Assembly: GCA_029237695.1 (NCBI GenBank)
Contig: CM055274.1
Location: 70,918,828 to 70,982,827 of the forward strand
Length of the DNA: 64,000 nt
Direction of reading: 5' to 3'
Source of the DNA: Conchocele bisecta
Lineage: Eukaryota > Mollusca > Bivalvia > Lucinida > Thyasiridae
Positions 1-11,213 of this stretch are shown here, one piece after another (position 1 is the stretch's first letter; every line of letters begins with the position of its first letter). The notes under the pieces were generated by a model. That model was not told the DNA's origin. It was given only the letters and a program-made list of their open reading frames with translations, and did not search any database. The position numbers and the translations under genes were made by a program.

Positions 1-473
1 TTTACAAATCTATTACACTTAATTAATGTTTCATTATTTTTAATACACTGTGTCAATACACAGTTTAGTTTATACAATACATGTAAATATTGACATATGC
101 GTTAAAGGCCATAGCGAAATGGAACGTTCAGTGTCACACTTTGAGGTATTAGTTGTGGGTTTTATTGCCAAATGCCCTACTTATATCATTATGAGACATC
201 TTTAGCCAGATTGGAGAATTTTAGTATCAATAAAAACTATTCTTGGATTAGAATTTGGCGTTTATAGAGAGAAAACCTGACTGCAGATGATATCTGCAAC
301 GTCGACAAACAGTGTAGATCTTACCACATGAGCCGGCTCGTAATTTGTCATTTCATCAAGGTCTCCACTGTTTGTGGAAAATTACTGTTGTTGTGATGAT
401 AAATGTAATAGTCTGAATGAACGTGGAACAGTGCAATGTACTTTGGAGTGAAGTGGTCAACGGTTAATCCCCA
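1..473. other. Non-coding sequence, fragment of a palindromic MITE
   Basis: No supported gene. Around 290-385 there is a degraded fold-back of the family whose arms read like CAGTGTAGATC and GAGCCGGCTCGT; better copies lie near 12.5, 42.7 and 48.8 kb. The rest is AT-rich with no open frame of note. Confidence 0.5.
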
Positions 474-709
474 GGGGGCCGTTTCACTAAACTTTGTACG
501 ACTAAAATATTCGTAGGTGCAGATTTAGAATAGTCTGTAAGTTTCAATTCATGGATTTACATTTATTGAGCATAGGCTGCAGCATATGTTCAATAAATGT
601 AAATCCAATAATTGTTTACAAGAACACATTTTAATGTCAAATTTACAGACTATCATAAATTTGCACTTACACACATTTTAGTCGTACAAAGTTTAGTGAA
701 ACGGCCCCC
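474..709. mobile_element. Fold-back MITE with GGGGGCCGTTTCAC ends
   Basis: The left end (GGGGGCCGTTTCACTAAAC at 474) is the reverse complement of the right end (GTTTAGTGAAACGGCCCCC ending at 709). Internal arms also pair, including an ATTTACATTTATTGA stretch around the centre near 583, so almost the whole 236 bp folds on itself. A right-end fragment of the same family lies at about 51570-51620. There is no coding capacity, so this is a non-autonomous element. Confidence 0.8.
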
Positions 710-1262
710 AGGTGAACCGTGATTTTTGAAATATGTAAAAAATATTTGAAATACTTAAAAAATAGTTCACATCCTGGGTGAAATTTTCACAATTTATAGC
801 TAATGCCACGAGTACAGGAATATAAAACCTACTCATTTTCTTCAATTTCATAATTAGAATTATGTTGACATTTGTACCATGATCCCTTGTGGTTCTTCCA
901 CTGGCCCCTTCAATTATAAGCCCATTTACATTTCATTGCAAAATTCAATCTTTAACAATCGGATGATGCAAGATTCAAACATCAATGATCAGAATTTTGC
1001 AAGATTCAAGCTACACAAGTCGGAATGATGCAAGATTTAAACATCACCAATGAGATTGTTGCAATATTGAAATTACACCAATCAAAATGATACAAAATTT
1101 GACAAATGAAAACGATGCAAGATATGAACTTTACCATTCTGATGTATGCAATATTGAAACGTCATTGATGAAAAATTCGAGAATAACACTCTGACTCAAT
1201 ATTTCAATTTCAGCAATGACAGTAGGGCAAGTTGAAAACTTCACCAATCAAATGATAACAAT
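710..1262. other. Non-coding, degenerate short tandem repeats
   Basis: Between about 930 and 1260 a loose roughly 45-bp motif recurs (CAATC, then ATGATGCAAGAT, then TTGAAACATCACC-like text), suggesting an old decayed minisatellite. No supported gene. Confidence 0.4.
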
Positions 1263-1645
1263 CAGGGCTCCAGATAAGGAATTAGTAATTGAGTATTGTC
1301 ATTCCATCATTTCTAAAGCAATTGGGTATTTCAAAATATTAATTGGGTAGAATAAAATCACACTACTGTTTACACATCAACAGTCAGCAATTATTGAATA
1401 GTTTGCTTCGAAATGAAAGCGTGTCTTGGCATTTCATAGAAAAAAAAATGTCTCCTTGGAGACAATTCTAATGAAATACCAAGATGTGTTTTCATGGAAA
1501 ATAAGAAAAATATGCTGTGGTCTGTTTATTGTTTTCTGCAGTATAATAAAGGTTCCACAAATTTTTCATTGTTTTGTGATACTCGCTATTTATGATTTCA
1601 ATTGAGTTTTTGGCAATTTTAATTAGGTATTTAATCAGATATAAA
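1263..1645 (+). mobile_element. hAT-like MITE copy, right end missing
   Basis: Starts CAGGGCTCCAGATAAGGAAT and contains GGTATTTCATTAGAATTG-type inner sequence in the orientation opposite to the complete copy at 49897-50294. A third partial copy lies at 39077-39282. The CAGGG terminus and the inverted copy suggest a hAT-type non-autonomous element. The right end is degraded. Confidence 0.6.
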
Positions 1646-1732
1646 TATGTGGCAGTAGGGGAACGTCACTAAAGAGCATTTTTTTAAGTCGGGAACAAAG
1701 CAGTTATATCTTACGGAAGCATGGAGGGGACA

Positions 1733-1850
1733 TGTGTGTTTTTTTATTTATCTCGTGGCCACGACTTATTATGTCGTGGCCATGAGATAAATAAAAAAAA
1801 CACACCTAAATATCTCGTGGCCACGACATAATTCAGGTGTGTTTTTTTTT
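1733..1850. repeat. Palindromic array unit, CGTGGCCACG family (locus 1)
   Basis: Repeated TCTCGTGGCCACGA palindromes are separated by TTATTATGT and by T- or A-runs with ACACACCT. The same array recurs at 3882-4034 and 5880-6132. The Helentron-like element at 1851-3881 interrupts it in a T-run, so loci 1 and 2 were once one array. Confidence 0.8.
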
Positions 1851-3881
1851 TAGCTCACATGAGCGAAGCTCATGTGAGCTATTGTTACCGCAATGTGTCC
1901 ATCGTCCGTCGTCCGTCGTCCGTCGTCCGTGAACATTTTCAAACGTCTTCTCCTCGGTAACCATTGGGCCTATAGTCACCAAACTTCAAGGTCATGGTCC
2001 TTAGGTAGGGGGATTATAAAATTGTTAAAATCACGTCATTACGTTATCCAAGATGGCCGCCGTCTGAAAATAGCACAAGTTCTTAAAAAATCTTCTTCTC
2101 AAGAACCGCCAACCGGATTTCGACAACACTTGGTAGGAATGATCGATGTACAATGCTCTTTCAAAATTGTTAAAATGGAGACCCCGGGGTGAAAAATGGG
2201 CGTGGCGCGTGGGGTCAAATTGAGGTCAAATTTTATTTTTTATCGAATAAGGTCATGTCATATATCAAATCGAAGGTATCAATGAGGCGATCACTCTGGT
2301 GCATTTATTGTTGAAATCGGATGGCTATGTCATCCAAGATGGCCGCCAAAAGGTCAAACAGTCGTTCTTTTATTAGAGATTTCAAAATTCTTCTTCACAT
2401 AAACCGCTTGGCCGATGGTAGCCGAACTTAAAAGTTATGGTCCATGGGTGAAGCCTTTTCAAATTTGTTAAAATGGAGGTCATCGCTAATCCAACATGGC
2501 CGCCGTCTAAAAATATCATAAATTCTTAAAAATCTTCTTCTCATGAACCGCCAGCCGGATTTCAACTAAACTTGGTAGGAATGATCGATGTACAATGCTC
2601 TTTCAAAGTTGTTAAAATTTGACCCCGGGGTGAAAAATGGGCGTGGCCCGTGGGGTCAAGTTGGGGTCAAATTTTATTTTTGACCGAATATGGTCATGTC
2701 TATATCAAATCGAAGGTATCAAAGAGGCGATCACTCTGGTACATTATTTGTCGAAATTGGATGTTCATATCATCCAAGATGGCCGCCGAAAGGTCAAAAG
2801 GTTCTTTTATTAGATATTTCAAAATTCTTCTTCATACGAACCGCTTGGCCCATGGTAGCCAAACTTCACAGTTATGGTCCATGGGTGAAGCCATTTCAGA
2901 TTTCTTAAAACGGAGGTCGTCGCTAATCCAAGATGGCAGCCGTCTAAAAAGAGCACAAATTATTAAAAAGTCTTCTTCTCATGAACCGCCAGTCGGATTT
3001 CGACGAAACTTGGTAGGAATGATCGATGTACAATGTTCTTTCAATTTTGTTAAAATAGTGACCCTGGGGTTAAAAAGGGGCGTGGCCCGTGGGGTCAAAT
3101 TGGGGTCAAATATAATTTTTGACCGAATATGGTCATGTCTATATCAAATGGAAGGTATCAAAGAGGCGATCACTCTGGTACATTATTTGTCGAAATTGGA
3201 TGTTCATATCATCCAAGATGGCCGCCGAAAGGTCAAAAGGTTCTTTTATTAGATATTTCAAAATTCTTTTTCACACAAACCGCTTGGCCCATGGTGGCAA
3301 AACTTCACAGTTATGGTCCATGTGTGAAGCCGTTTCAGATTTGTTAAAACGGAGGTCGTCGCTAATCCAAGATGGCCGCCGTCTAAAAATAGCACAAATT
3401 CTTAAAAAATCTTCTTCTCATGAACCGCCAGCTGGATTTCGACGAAACTTGGTAGGAATGATCGACGTAGAATGCTCTTTCAAACGTGTTAAAATGGTGA
3501 CCCCAGGATAAAAAATGGGCGTGGCCCGTGGGGTCACATTTTATTTTTTACCAAATATGCTCATGTCATAATATCAAATTGAAGGTATCAATGAGGCGAT
3601 TGCTCTGGTGCAATATTTGTCGGAATCGGATGATTATTCGAGATTTTGAACGTCTTTTCCTCAGGAACCATGGCCGATGCTGGCCAAACTTCATAGTAAG
3701 TTAAGATCCTTGGGTGACGCATTTTCAGATTTGGTAAAATGAGAGTCATCGCTTGATGCAAGATGACCGCCATCTAAAAATAGCACACTTTTTTTTAAAA
3801 CACATATGAACTCAATGTCACATTCTCCTCTGGTGTTCATGGAGTCAGGTGAGCGAATTAGGGCCATCATGGCCCTCTTGT
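1851..3881 (+). mobile_element. Helentron-like (HINE) element with about 440-bp tandem repeats
   Basis: The 5' end TAGCTCACATGAGC folds with the adjacent GCTCATGTGAGCT. A related inverted copy of that terminus (AGTCAGGTGAGCGA) lies just inside the 3' end. It is followed by the hairpin GGGCCATCATGGCCC and the terminus TCTTGT. The insertion lies within a T-run without target duplication, as known for Helentron/Helitron2 elements. The interior holds about four repeats of about 440 bp, each with CCAAGATGGCCGCC and GGTAGGAATGATCGA text. Open frames inside (for example at 2650-3252 and 3119-3511) are shared by the repeats and look non-coding. The class is inferred. Confidence 0.65.
2200..3640 (+). 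repeat. Tandem repeat, period about 440 bp
   Basis: Anchors such as ATGGTCATGTCTATATCAAA recur near 2245, 2690, 3129 and 3557 with high similarity, the second and third units being the closest. This is the internal array of the Helentron-like element. Confidence 0.85.
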
Positions 3882-4034
3882 TTATTTATCTCGTGGTCAC
3901 GACTTATTATGTCGTGGCCACGAGATAAGTAAACAAATCATACCTAAAGATCTCGTGGCCACGACATAATTCAGGTGTGTTTTTTTTAAATTATCTCGTG
4001 GCCACGACTTTTTATGTCGTGGCCACGAGATAAT
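3882..4034. repeat. Palindromic array unit, CGTGGCCACG family (locus 2)
   Basis: Continues the array of locus 1 on the far side of the Helentron-like element. Several TCTCGTGGCCACGA palindromes alternate with ACACACCTGAATTATGTCGT-like spacers. Confidence 0.8.
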
Positions 4035-5879
4035 CAGCCAATCAGAAAACGGGTGACATCCAGGAAGCAACGTGTTGTTGTTGCTGCAATTTACAAGTAT
4101 TTTCACCAAAGAAAATACGTATAAATTGGTATTTGTTAACTGAACGCGCAGTGGATTTGAAACATTCAATCGAATTTCCGTAGCTTTCAATACACAAACG
4201 TTAAAATATAATAAAACGTGATTTATTAGGTTTCGAAATATGGCTTTTATAAGTACGACAGCTTGAAGCGAGAAAGATTATGCCAAGGGCTTTAGGTTTG
4301 AGATCGGAAATATAATATACAAAGCTGAATACCACTAGAAACATATCAAAACTCCATGTGAAATAGTGAACGCAGTTAACATCGAGAACCCAGTTCCCCG
4401 CTATATTTTTGCGATATGGTAGGCATGTGACATCATCACCCATAACTAGATAACCCCGTGGAGTTTTTAAAAATAAATTACGTTAGCAGTTGCATATATG
4501 AATGTACTTCATATGAAATAAATATTGTTTTAATGATATCTAAAATATGTGTTTTGTTGCCTAAAATGCAATAAAAAGACGTAATTTAAAAGAATACAAA
4601 TCAAAGCACAGAAGGTACATTGGAGCTGGTTGTTATACTAGATGGCTAATTATTGATGACCGTCCGCAGCAGAAACTAACTGTGTACTCTTTAAACACGT
4701 CGCCGAAGGTATTCCAGGGATGCCACTTCCATCGAACCCCTTTGGTGACGGACTTAAAGATGAAAACTTTAGTACTTTCCCCACAAGGTGCGCTATTGCA
4801 CAGTTCCAATTGGTGCTCTCAAACCCACCCACAACTGATACGCTCAAATCATACCCCGGACTTCGATGATTGCCGTTGGTTGCCAACCGGATGTGCTATG
4901 TAGCAGATATATCTATTTTAGCACTGCTGGTCTATCTATGTGACGCGAGTGGAAAAAAAATATTACACATTTGAATCCTCATATTTAAGACTGTCGCTTT
5001 AAATAGAAATTAGAGCATTAATGTCTCCTAAACACTAGTTCAGCTATGAACATGATATGGAAATTGTGGCACATGTACGTACTTGTACATGTATTCATAT
5101 TATCACACTGTCTCGTTCTTGTCTGTATACATGTATGTAAATATGTTGTAAGAGGGCCTCGGGATGATTTGTCAAATCAACCGAGTTACCCTCTATAAAT
5201 AAAGTATCCTACCTACCTAAATATTTTATTTTGTCGTTTTGGCGGCCATCTTGGACGTCGTCTTGGATTAGGCAAAGCGCTCAATGGTGACAGAGTGTCT
5301 TCAGTAAGATTAATGTATGATCTGTATATGTGAAACCACGGAAACCCCATTGTATATACGACAAGTACGGGTGAAGCACAAAATGTTATTTTGCAACCTT
5401 AACTACAATTGTTCAGCAAATACTTGCGATCTACATGTACGAGTTTCAAAACAACTTGAGCACACCTAACATAAGTGACATTTGGTTAGCAGACACAATT
5501 CATGGAATTGCCTTTTACGTGTTTCACGTGTGACATGTGTGCACTTGTGTGTCCTAGCTGTGACAATTAATTCGGACACATGTGAACTCGTACCAAGCAA
5601 ATACGTATTAATACTGGTTTCTGGTACAATCGAACCTCCGCAAACGGTAATTTCTACGACAGCCACCTCGCTGCAACAGACAATATCCGATTTACCACAG
5701 CCACCTCTTAACAACAGTCATGTTGGGTTTTCACACGAGTGGTTGTTGTGGGGATGCTGCTCTGTACATGCATATATATGTACATGTAGTAGCTGTTACA
5801 TTCTCCTGAAACAATCTCTAACCCCACACTTGCGTACTCACAGTGATGCATGTATTATATCTGAGGCACACAGGCGTGT
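4035..5879. other. Non-coding; retroposon tail near 5080-5225
   Basis: No supported gene. Near 5150-5220, AGAGGGCCTCGGGATGA and AACCGAGTTACCCTCT can pair, followed by ATAAATAAAG and short CCTA repeats; this looks like the 3' end of a LINE or SINE. Open frames at 4650-4886 (-) and 5482-5910 (+) have no recognisable domain, splice context or repeat homology, so they are not called. Confidence 0.4.
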
Positions 5880-6132
5880 ACTTATTATGTCGTGGCCACG
5901 AGCTAAATAAAAAAAAACACACCTGAATTATGTCGTGGCCACGAGATCTTTAGGTGTGTTTTTTTTTATCTCGTGGCCACGACATAATAAGTCGTGGCCA
6001 CCAGATAAATAAAAAAACACACCTGAATTATGTCGTGGCCACGAGACCTTTAGGTGTGTTTTGTTTTATTTATCTCGTGGCCACGACATAATAAGTCGTG
6101 ACCACGAGATAAATAGAAAAACACACATGTCC
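5880..6132. repeat. Palindromic array unit, CGTGGCCACG family (locus 3)
   Basis: Uninterrupted version of the array. TCTCGTGGCCACGA palindromes are separated by ATAATAAG and by ACACACCT followed by T-runs and TTATTTATCTCG. It shows the uninterrupted sequence into which the 1851-3881 element was inserted elsewhere. Confidence 0.8.
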
Positions 6133-7095
6133 CCTCCATGCTTCCGTAATATCTGGATGGTTACTGTATGCCCTCCATTTAGAGAATTATAATGTGAACA
6201 TGTACTGTAGATCTCTAAACCAGACACCCTGAAAGTGTCAGTGTGCTTAACTGTGATGAGTTTCACTATAGGTTATCTAGAAATATAGTGTCTGTTAATT
6301 GTTCAAAATCACACAAATGTGGATGTGACTGGAGAAATGGTGCCTACGGGATTTGTCAAAAATGTAGCTGCTGGACAAATAGCACACTCCCTTAGCCTGG
6401 CAAAACTAACAAGCCCAATTTCTCCAGCCACAACTATATACATGTATTTCTTTATAGGATTTACAAATATCGAAGGAAATAAAGTGAATATTTAAGCAAA
6501 TGATAGTGTAATAAACTATATATTAGTACGGTACTGTATCTCTGACTGAATAGCAAACAGTGTAGACCCTGATGAAACGGTGTATATATAGGCTCGTCTT
6601 GGTCTACACTAGTCACAAAGAATGTCTGTTGATAACTGGAATTGCCCATTACCGGTGTATTTTGATATTACACCATTTTGACATGATGAAACAGTGAAAT
6701 ATTAAAAAAAAAAATGCCTTCCAGAAACATTTTCATGAAATTCATCATACGTTGAAGATATTTCTTAACACAGTTATGTCGAACGTGAATGTCGTTTGAG
6801 AGAAATCTCACATTTAATTGTACAGTACATTTGTGACATTACTTGTGAAAATACAACTTTTGATCTTCACTTGACAAATATCCACTTTATTGTCTTTATT
6901 GTAAATATATATGTACACATTGGAATCTGATCTAGATCTACTTGTAAATACAAACTATTTATGTGATTATTTTCACAACCAGCTTTTGATTTTGTCTACG
7001 TTTTGGTGAGCCCGGGGTGAGCTTGACACACATGTAGTGGTCCGGAATATATCCGTCTTTCCGGACATAGAAACTACATGTATAATGTTTTCACC
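6133..7095. other. Non-coding, with MITE fragments
   Basis: Besides the MITE at 6318-6436 there is a fragment of the GAGCCGGCTCG palindrome family near 6548-6620 (GCAAACAGTGTAGACC ... GGTCTACACTAGTCAC). No gene seen. Confidence 0.4.
6318..6436. mobile_element. MITE of the GGAGAAATGGGGCTTAT family (degraded)
   Basis: The left arm GTGACTGGAGAAATGG pairs with the right arm CCAATTTCTCCAGCCAC. The interior has decayed GTAGCTGCTGG text. Better copies are at 10046-10283, 14874-15105 and 47300-47542. Confidence 0.55.
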
Positions 7096-7387
7096 AGTAG
7101 CCTATTTCACCAACATTGCAAAGTATACTTTTCTAGCAAAGTATTCTTTGAGGGAGTAATCATTTATTTTTCCGGAAATGCATTATTTCATACAGAACTA
7201 ACGACTGCATATATTTGATGATTAAAAGTATGCAGAATTATTATACTGATTTTATTACATTATCACAGCCATTTTGGCTGTGATAATGTAATACATTCAG
7301 TATAATAACAATTAATAAATGTATCCTTAAATTGATAAATTGAAAATTTCTCCCTCAAAGTATACTTTGCTAGACTCGGCTACAGGA
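7096..7387. mobile_element. Fold-back MITE with GTAGCC ends and an inner hairpin
   Basis: The outer arms (GTAGCCTATTTCACCAAC and CTTTGAGGG ... CCCTCAAAG ... GGCTACAGG) are inverted. At 7232-7306 an inner hairpin reads ACATTATCACAGCCA / TGGCTGTGATAATGT around TTT. A right-end fragment with the full AATGTTGGTGAAATAGGC arm lies at 39295-39371. Confidence 0.7.
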
Positions 7388-7439
7388 TTAAAAAGGGCCA
7401 TTACGCCAGAAAAAAATGGAACATTTAGCGACTCAAACT

Positions 7440-7915
7440 CTAAACAAGATGATCGCCTGAGAGTGTCTCACCCACTAAATAAGGCGATCGCCATGAAGGT
7501 CAATGTCACATAGGTCGAGGTCACCATATGACGAAGTCCAAAATTATTGATACGAAGGTCACGGTCACATTTGGACGTACATCCAACATTGTTGACACAA
7601 ATGTCGAGGTGACGTTCAAGGTGACCGGAATGACACTGGATGGATAGCTATCAATATGAGGAAGCTATTTTTGAAGTTTGGTAATGATATGACTAATGGA
7701 TCAGGAGATTAATTTCAACATTTGGAAGTATGTCCAAAATTGTTGACACCAAGGTCAAGGTTAACCGAATTACACACCGGTAGATATTCATCAACGAGAA
7801 GAAGCTGTTGATGAAGTTTGAAGATGATCCGACTAACAGATCAAGACATATTCAACATGTTCATCCATAATTGTTGACCTGAAGTTTAAGGTCAGCTCAG
7901 TCACAACTAGTTAGG
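7440..7915. repeat. Old repeat with AAGGTCAAGGT motifs
   Basis: Repeating AAGGTCAcGGTCA / GTTGACACCAAGGTCAAGGT text with ATCGCCTGAGAG at the start. It has the style of the Helitron-like interiors at 8797-9909 and 11214-11668, but no termini can be defined. Confidence 0.4.
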
Positions 7916-7921
7916 CACATA

Positions 7922-8312
7922 TGAGAAAAGACATGCGATTTGATAGCTATAAAGTTGTGCGATTTTGCATGAAATATAGTTACAGAAACTGCTATATTTT
8001 CTGTAAATGACGTCAAAAGTGGACACAATTTTCAGAACAATTGCAGAATAGAATAGCATGAGATGTCGCACATCATCTTAGGTACAAAATCACATGGTTT
8101 GTCTCAATTATCATCTCTTAGCTGCTTCGAGACCAAAATTAATAACCTTAAATGAACGGGCTATGCTAATTTCATTAAATACGTATACAAAAATGAGGAT
8201 GTACTCTAAAACTTTTGTCAACATTTGACGCCATTTACGGAAAATATTGTAAACGTATTTTATGAAATTGCGCAGATGTCCAATCACATGGCGTGTCTCA
8301 TATTTCGTTCAT
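7922..8312. mobile_element. Two decayed MITEs of the TTGTCTCAATT / ACATGGCGTGTCTC family
   Basis: Contains CTGTAAATGACGTCAAAAGT and its inverse GACGCCATTTACGG, plus TAGGTACAAAATCACATGG and CACATGGCGTGTCTCATAT termini. The same family is cleaner at 10286-10533 and 45480-45860. Confidence 0.55.
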
Positions 8313-8404
8313 CGTCTCTATGCCATATACAGACGAACAGGTACATGCCCACTCAGTAGGTTATAATATAGGGAGACATATAGTTTTGTATATTCTGTAG
8401 ATAT

Positions 8405-8796
8405 GACATTTTTTGGCAAACTAAACATTCATTCACCATTACCCCACGTATTGATTGGCATTATACATTTTATGTCAGACGTAAATTTCCAGTCATATCA
8501 AGAGCGATAACCGTGTTTCTTTAAATGTTAACGGACATTACTGTTTATTCTCTGTATTTATTTTTTGATGTGCAATGATCATACTTTATAATCTGTCTAA
8601 AATATTATTTTTTCAGGTGACGCATTTAATTAGTACAAATAATTAAAAAATATCACCTTATTTGCATATGAAAATAGCCTGATACAACCGCGATTCACTA
8701 TCAGTAAAATAAATATTACTAAATGATTATATCTGTATAGTGGGTACTCATATGTTTTTGAACTGGTGGAATAGTGACACAATTATACACTTATTG
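8405..8796 (+). repeat. Dispersed 400-bp repeat, copy 1
   Basis: Shares long stretches (GCAATGATCATACTTTATAA, AATAGCCTGATACAACCG, AGTGACACAATTATACACTT) with copies at 38700-39077 and 48255-48720. No open frame is conserved. Copy 1 is interrupted at its right end by the Helitron-like element starting at 8797. Confidence 0.75.
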
Positions 8797-9909
8797 TCGA
8801 GCCCGTTTGCGGAAAGCTAGACATAGTGATCACAATGACTTCCGGGTGTCCGTGCGTCCGTGCGTTCGTCCGCGTGCATCCGTCCGTCCATCCGAAATCT
8901 GCGTTAAAGTTTTTAAATACCTTATATATATGCAGTTCTAAGTCACATTGACTTGAAACTTCATATGCTTATTAGTCATCATCCATATATTCATGCTGTA
9001 TCCCACTCATGCGGCCCCTGTGCCCCTATGTCAAGGTCAAATGACTTAGAAGTTTGCTTTAAAGTTTCTGTCAAAATTTGCGTTAAAGTTTTCCCATACC
9101 TACTATCTCTGTAACCGTAAGTCAGATTTGCTTGAAACTTCGTATGCTTATTGGGCATCATCCATATAATCAGTATGTGTCCCACTCATGCGGCCCCTGT
9201 GCCCCAAGGTCAATGCCAAATGACTTAGAAGTTTGCGTTATTATAAAATCTGCGTTAAAGTTTTTACATATCTTATATCTCCACAATTGTGACTCCAATT
9301 TACTTCCAACTTCCAATACTTTTCATCATCCATATTTTCATTCCATAGCCTGCCCATGTGGTCCACATGCCGAAGATCAAGGTCAAATGACTTTGAAATT
9401 TGTGTTAATGTTTTTACATACCTTATATCTCCACAACACTTACTCCGATTTACTTCCAACATCCAATACTTCTTATTCCTCATCCATATTTTCATTCTAT
9501 AGCCTGCCCATTTGGTCCACATGCCCAAGGTCAAGGTCAAATGACTTTGAAATTTGTGTTAACGTTTTTACATACCTTATATCTCCACAACACTTACTCT
9601 GATTTACTTCAAACTTCAAATAATTCTTTATTATCATCCATATTTTCATTCTATAGCCCACCCATGCGGCACACATACCCAATATCAAGGTCAAATATAT
9701 CTCCACTACTCTTACTCTGATTTACTTCAAACTTGAAATAATTCTTTATTATCATCCACATTTTCATTCTATTGCCCACCCATGCGGCACACATGCCTAA
9801 GATCAAGGTTAAATATATATCCACAACCCTTAATTCAAACTTCAAATAACTACACTCCGAGACCATCAAATGCCTCGGCGGGCTCGACATGCGGGCCGCG
9901 GCCATCTGG
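8797..9909 (+). mobile_element. Helitron-like element, 5' TC ... CTGG 3'
   Basis: Starts TCGAGCCCG and ends with the hairpin GGGCCGCGGCC, then ATCTGG followed by T. This fits the canonical Helitron pattern (TC start, hairpin, CTRR end, T target). The interior holds GTCCGTCCGTCC text and about six units of about 150-180 bp (TTACATACCTTATATCTCC, TTTACTTCAAACTTC, AAGGTCAAGGTCAAATGAC). The flanks match the uninterrupted repeat at 48660-48715, so the insertion boundaries are supported internally. No Rep/helicase is encoded, so it is non-autonomous. Confidence 0.7.
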
Positions 9910-10045
9910 TTTAATTCCTATAAAGAACAGTGGTCATGTACCTTTAATTTCCACTAAGGAACGATAATCGTCTTTTCTACGAAGGTTTTCATGGCTATTT
10001 ATTTTCTATAAATCTTTTTGGCTGGATACTAAACGTAATAAGGTT

Positions 10046-10283
10046 ATATGTGATTGGAGAAATGGGGCTTATTGGTTTTTGCGACCAGTGTAGATCCAGA
10101 TCAGCCTGTGCATCCGCACAGTCTGATCAGGATCTGCACTGTTCGCCATTCCATCGGGGAAACACTCGCCACGCTTCTAACAAGCAATATAGATCGTTAT
10201 CAGGCTACATGAGTTCGCTATTTGATCAGGAGCTACACTGGTCACAAACATATAAGCTCCATTTCCCCATTCACAGCCACATA
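10046..10283. mobile_element. MITE of the GGAGAAATGGGGCTTAT family
   Basis: Terminal arms TATGTGATTGGAGAAATGGG and CCCATTCACAGCCACATA are inverted. Inside, CCAGATCAGCCTGTGCATCC and GCACAGTCTGATCAGGATC form a second inverted pair, and TTCGCCATTCC marks the inner arm. No coding content. Confidence 0.75.
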
Positions 10284-10285
10284 AT

Positions 10286-10533
10286 TGAGACACGACATGT
10301 TGTTTTGTACCTTCGAACATTTGCGTAATTTCATGTAATAATTTACAATATTTTCCATAAATGGCGTCAAAAGTTGACAAAATTTTCAGAGTACATGCGG
10401 AATATATATTGAAAATTGACAAAATGTTCATGTACTCTGAAAATGTTGTCAACTTTTAACGCCATTTATTAAAAATTTTGTAAACGTGTTTAATGAGATT
10501 ACACAGATCACTATCACATGGCGCGTCTCATAT
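10286..10533. mobile_element. Fold-back MITE with GAGACACG ends
   Basis: The left arm TTGAGACACGACATGTTG and the right arm CACATGGCGCGTCTCATA are inverted. The inner arms AATGGCGTCAAAAGTTGAC and GTCAACTTTTAACGCCATT, with TTCAGAGTACATG, also pair. Same family as 7922-8312 and 45480-45860. Confidence 0.7.
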
Positions 10534-11213
10534 ATACCCAATGTGACCGAACGTCCCAGATACGCGGCTGTCACCTGTGCAGGTAATCAACCGAGACGTG
10601 TGCATCAGCATGTACATTTAATAAACAAATTTTACCCGTATAAAAGTTCAGGATATCGTAGCCATCATTTATCTACACAAAGGGCGCTTTAACATGAAAT
10701 TGTGCGTGGATTTTTGTTGACAGTTTCGCCAAATAGCTATCCTATTCCGGGGTAACGAACGAACAAGGTTTGGAATATAGCCGTGAGGTTTTTTGTTATA
10801 GGTATGTGCTTGCTATTCATGTTTAAATTGTCAAAACATTAAACGCAATAACGATTATGCATGCCGCATAATGAATATTTTAATTATCTTAGTTTATTGC
10901 ATAAAATAGGCATCCGCAGTGTTATTACGACCAAATTCATATCTAATTTAATTCATATTGCAGTAAAATAATACTCTCGCATAAAAATATCAAATAAATG
11001 AACGCGGTTGCTGAAATGTACTTATGATTAGCTTAGATAGTAAAATTCATCCGTAAAGCTGAGATTAAATAACTTGTGATATACTGATGCAATACTAAAA
11101 CGCTGCGTTGATTTAATATGTGTATTAAATGTTTATTACTCATTTCATAAGAAACCCAATATAGCCTCGTTACTTATGAAAACAGTATATTAATTATACC
11201 GCCCGCAACGAGT
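10534..11213. other. AT-rich non-coding sequence
   Basis: No repeats with definable ends and no gene seen. Confidence 0.4.

Noticed and set aside
1893..3511. Open frames of 70-200 codons (for example 2650-3252 and 3119-3511)
   Set aside because: They are repeated frames inside the 440-bp tandem array. They are shared in several frames, with no domain and no independent start context.
5482..5910. 142-codon plus-strand open frame
   Set aside because: It ends inside the CGTGGCCACG array, has no recognisable motif and no splice context, and a frame of this length is expected by chance.
1733..6132. CRISPR array
   Set aside because: Repeats are palindromic, spacers are not unique, and the context is animal DNA with mobile elements.
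8991..9905. Overlapping open frames on both strands in the 8.8-9.9 kb block
   Set aside because: All follow the 150-180-bp repeat unit of the Helitron-like element.
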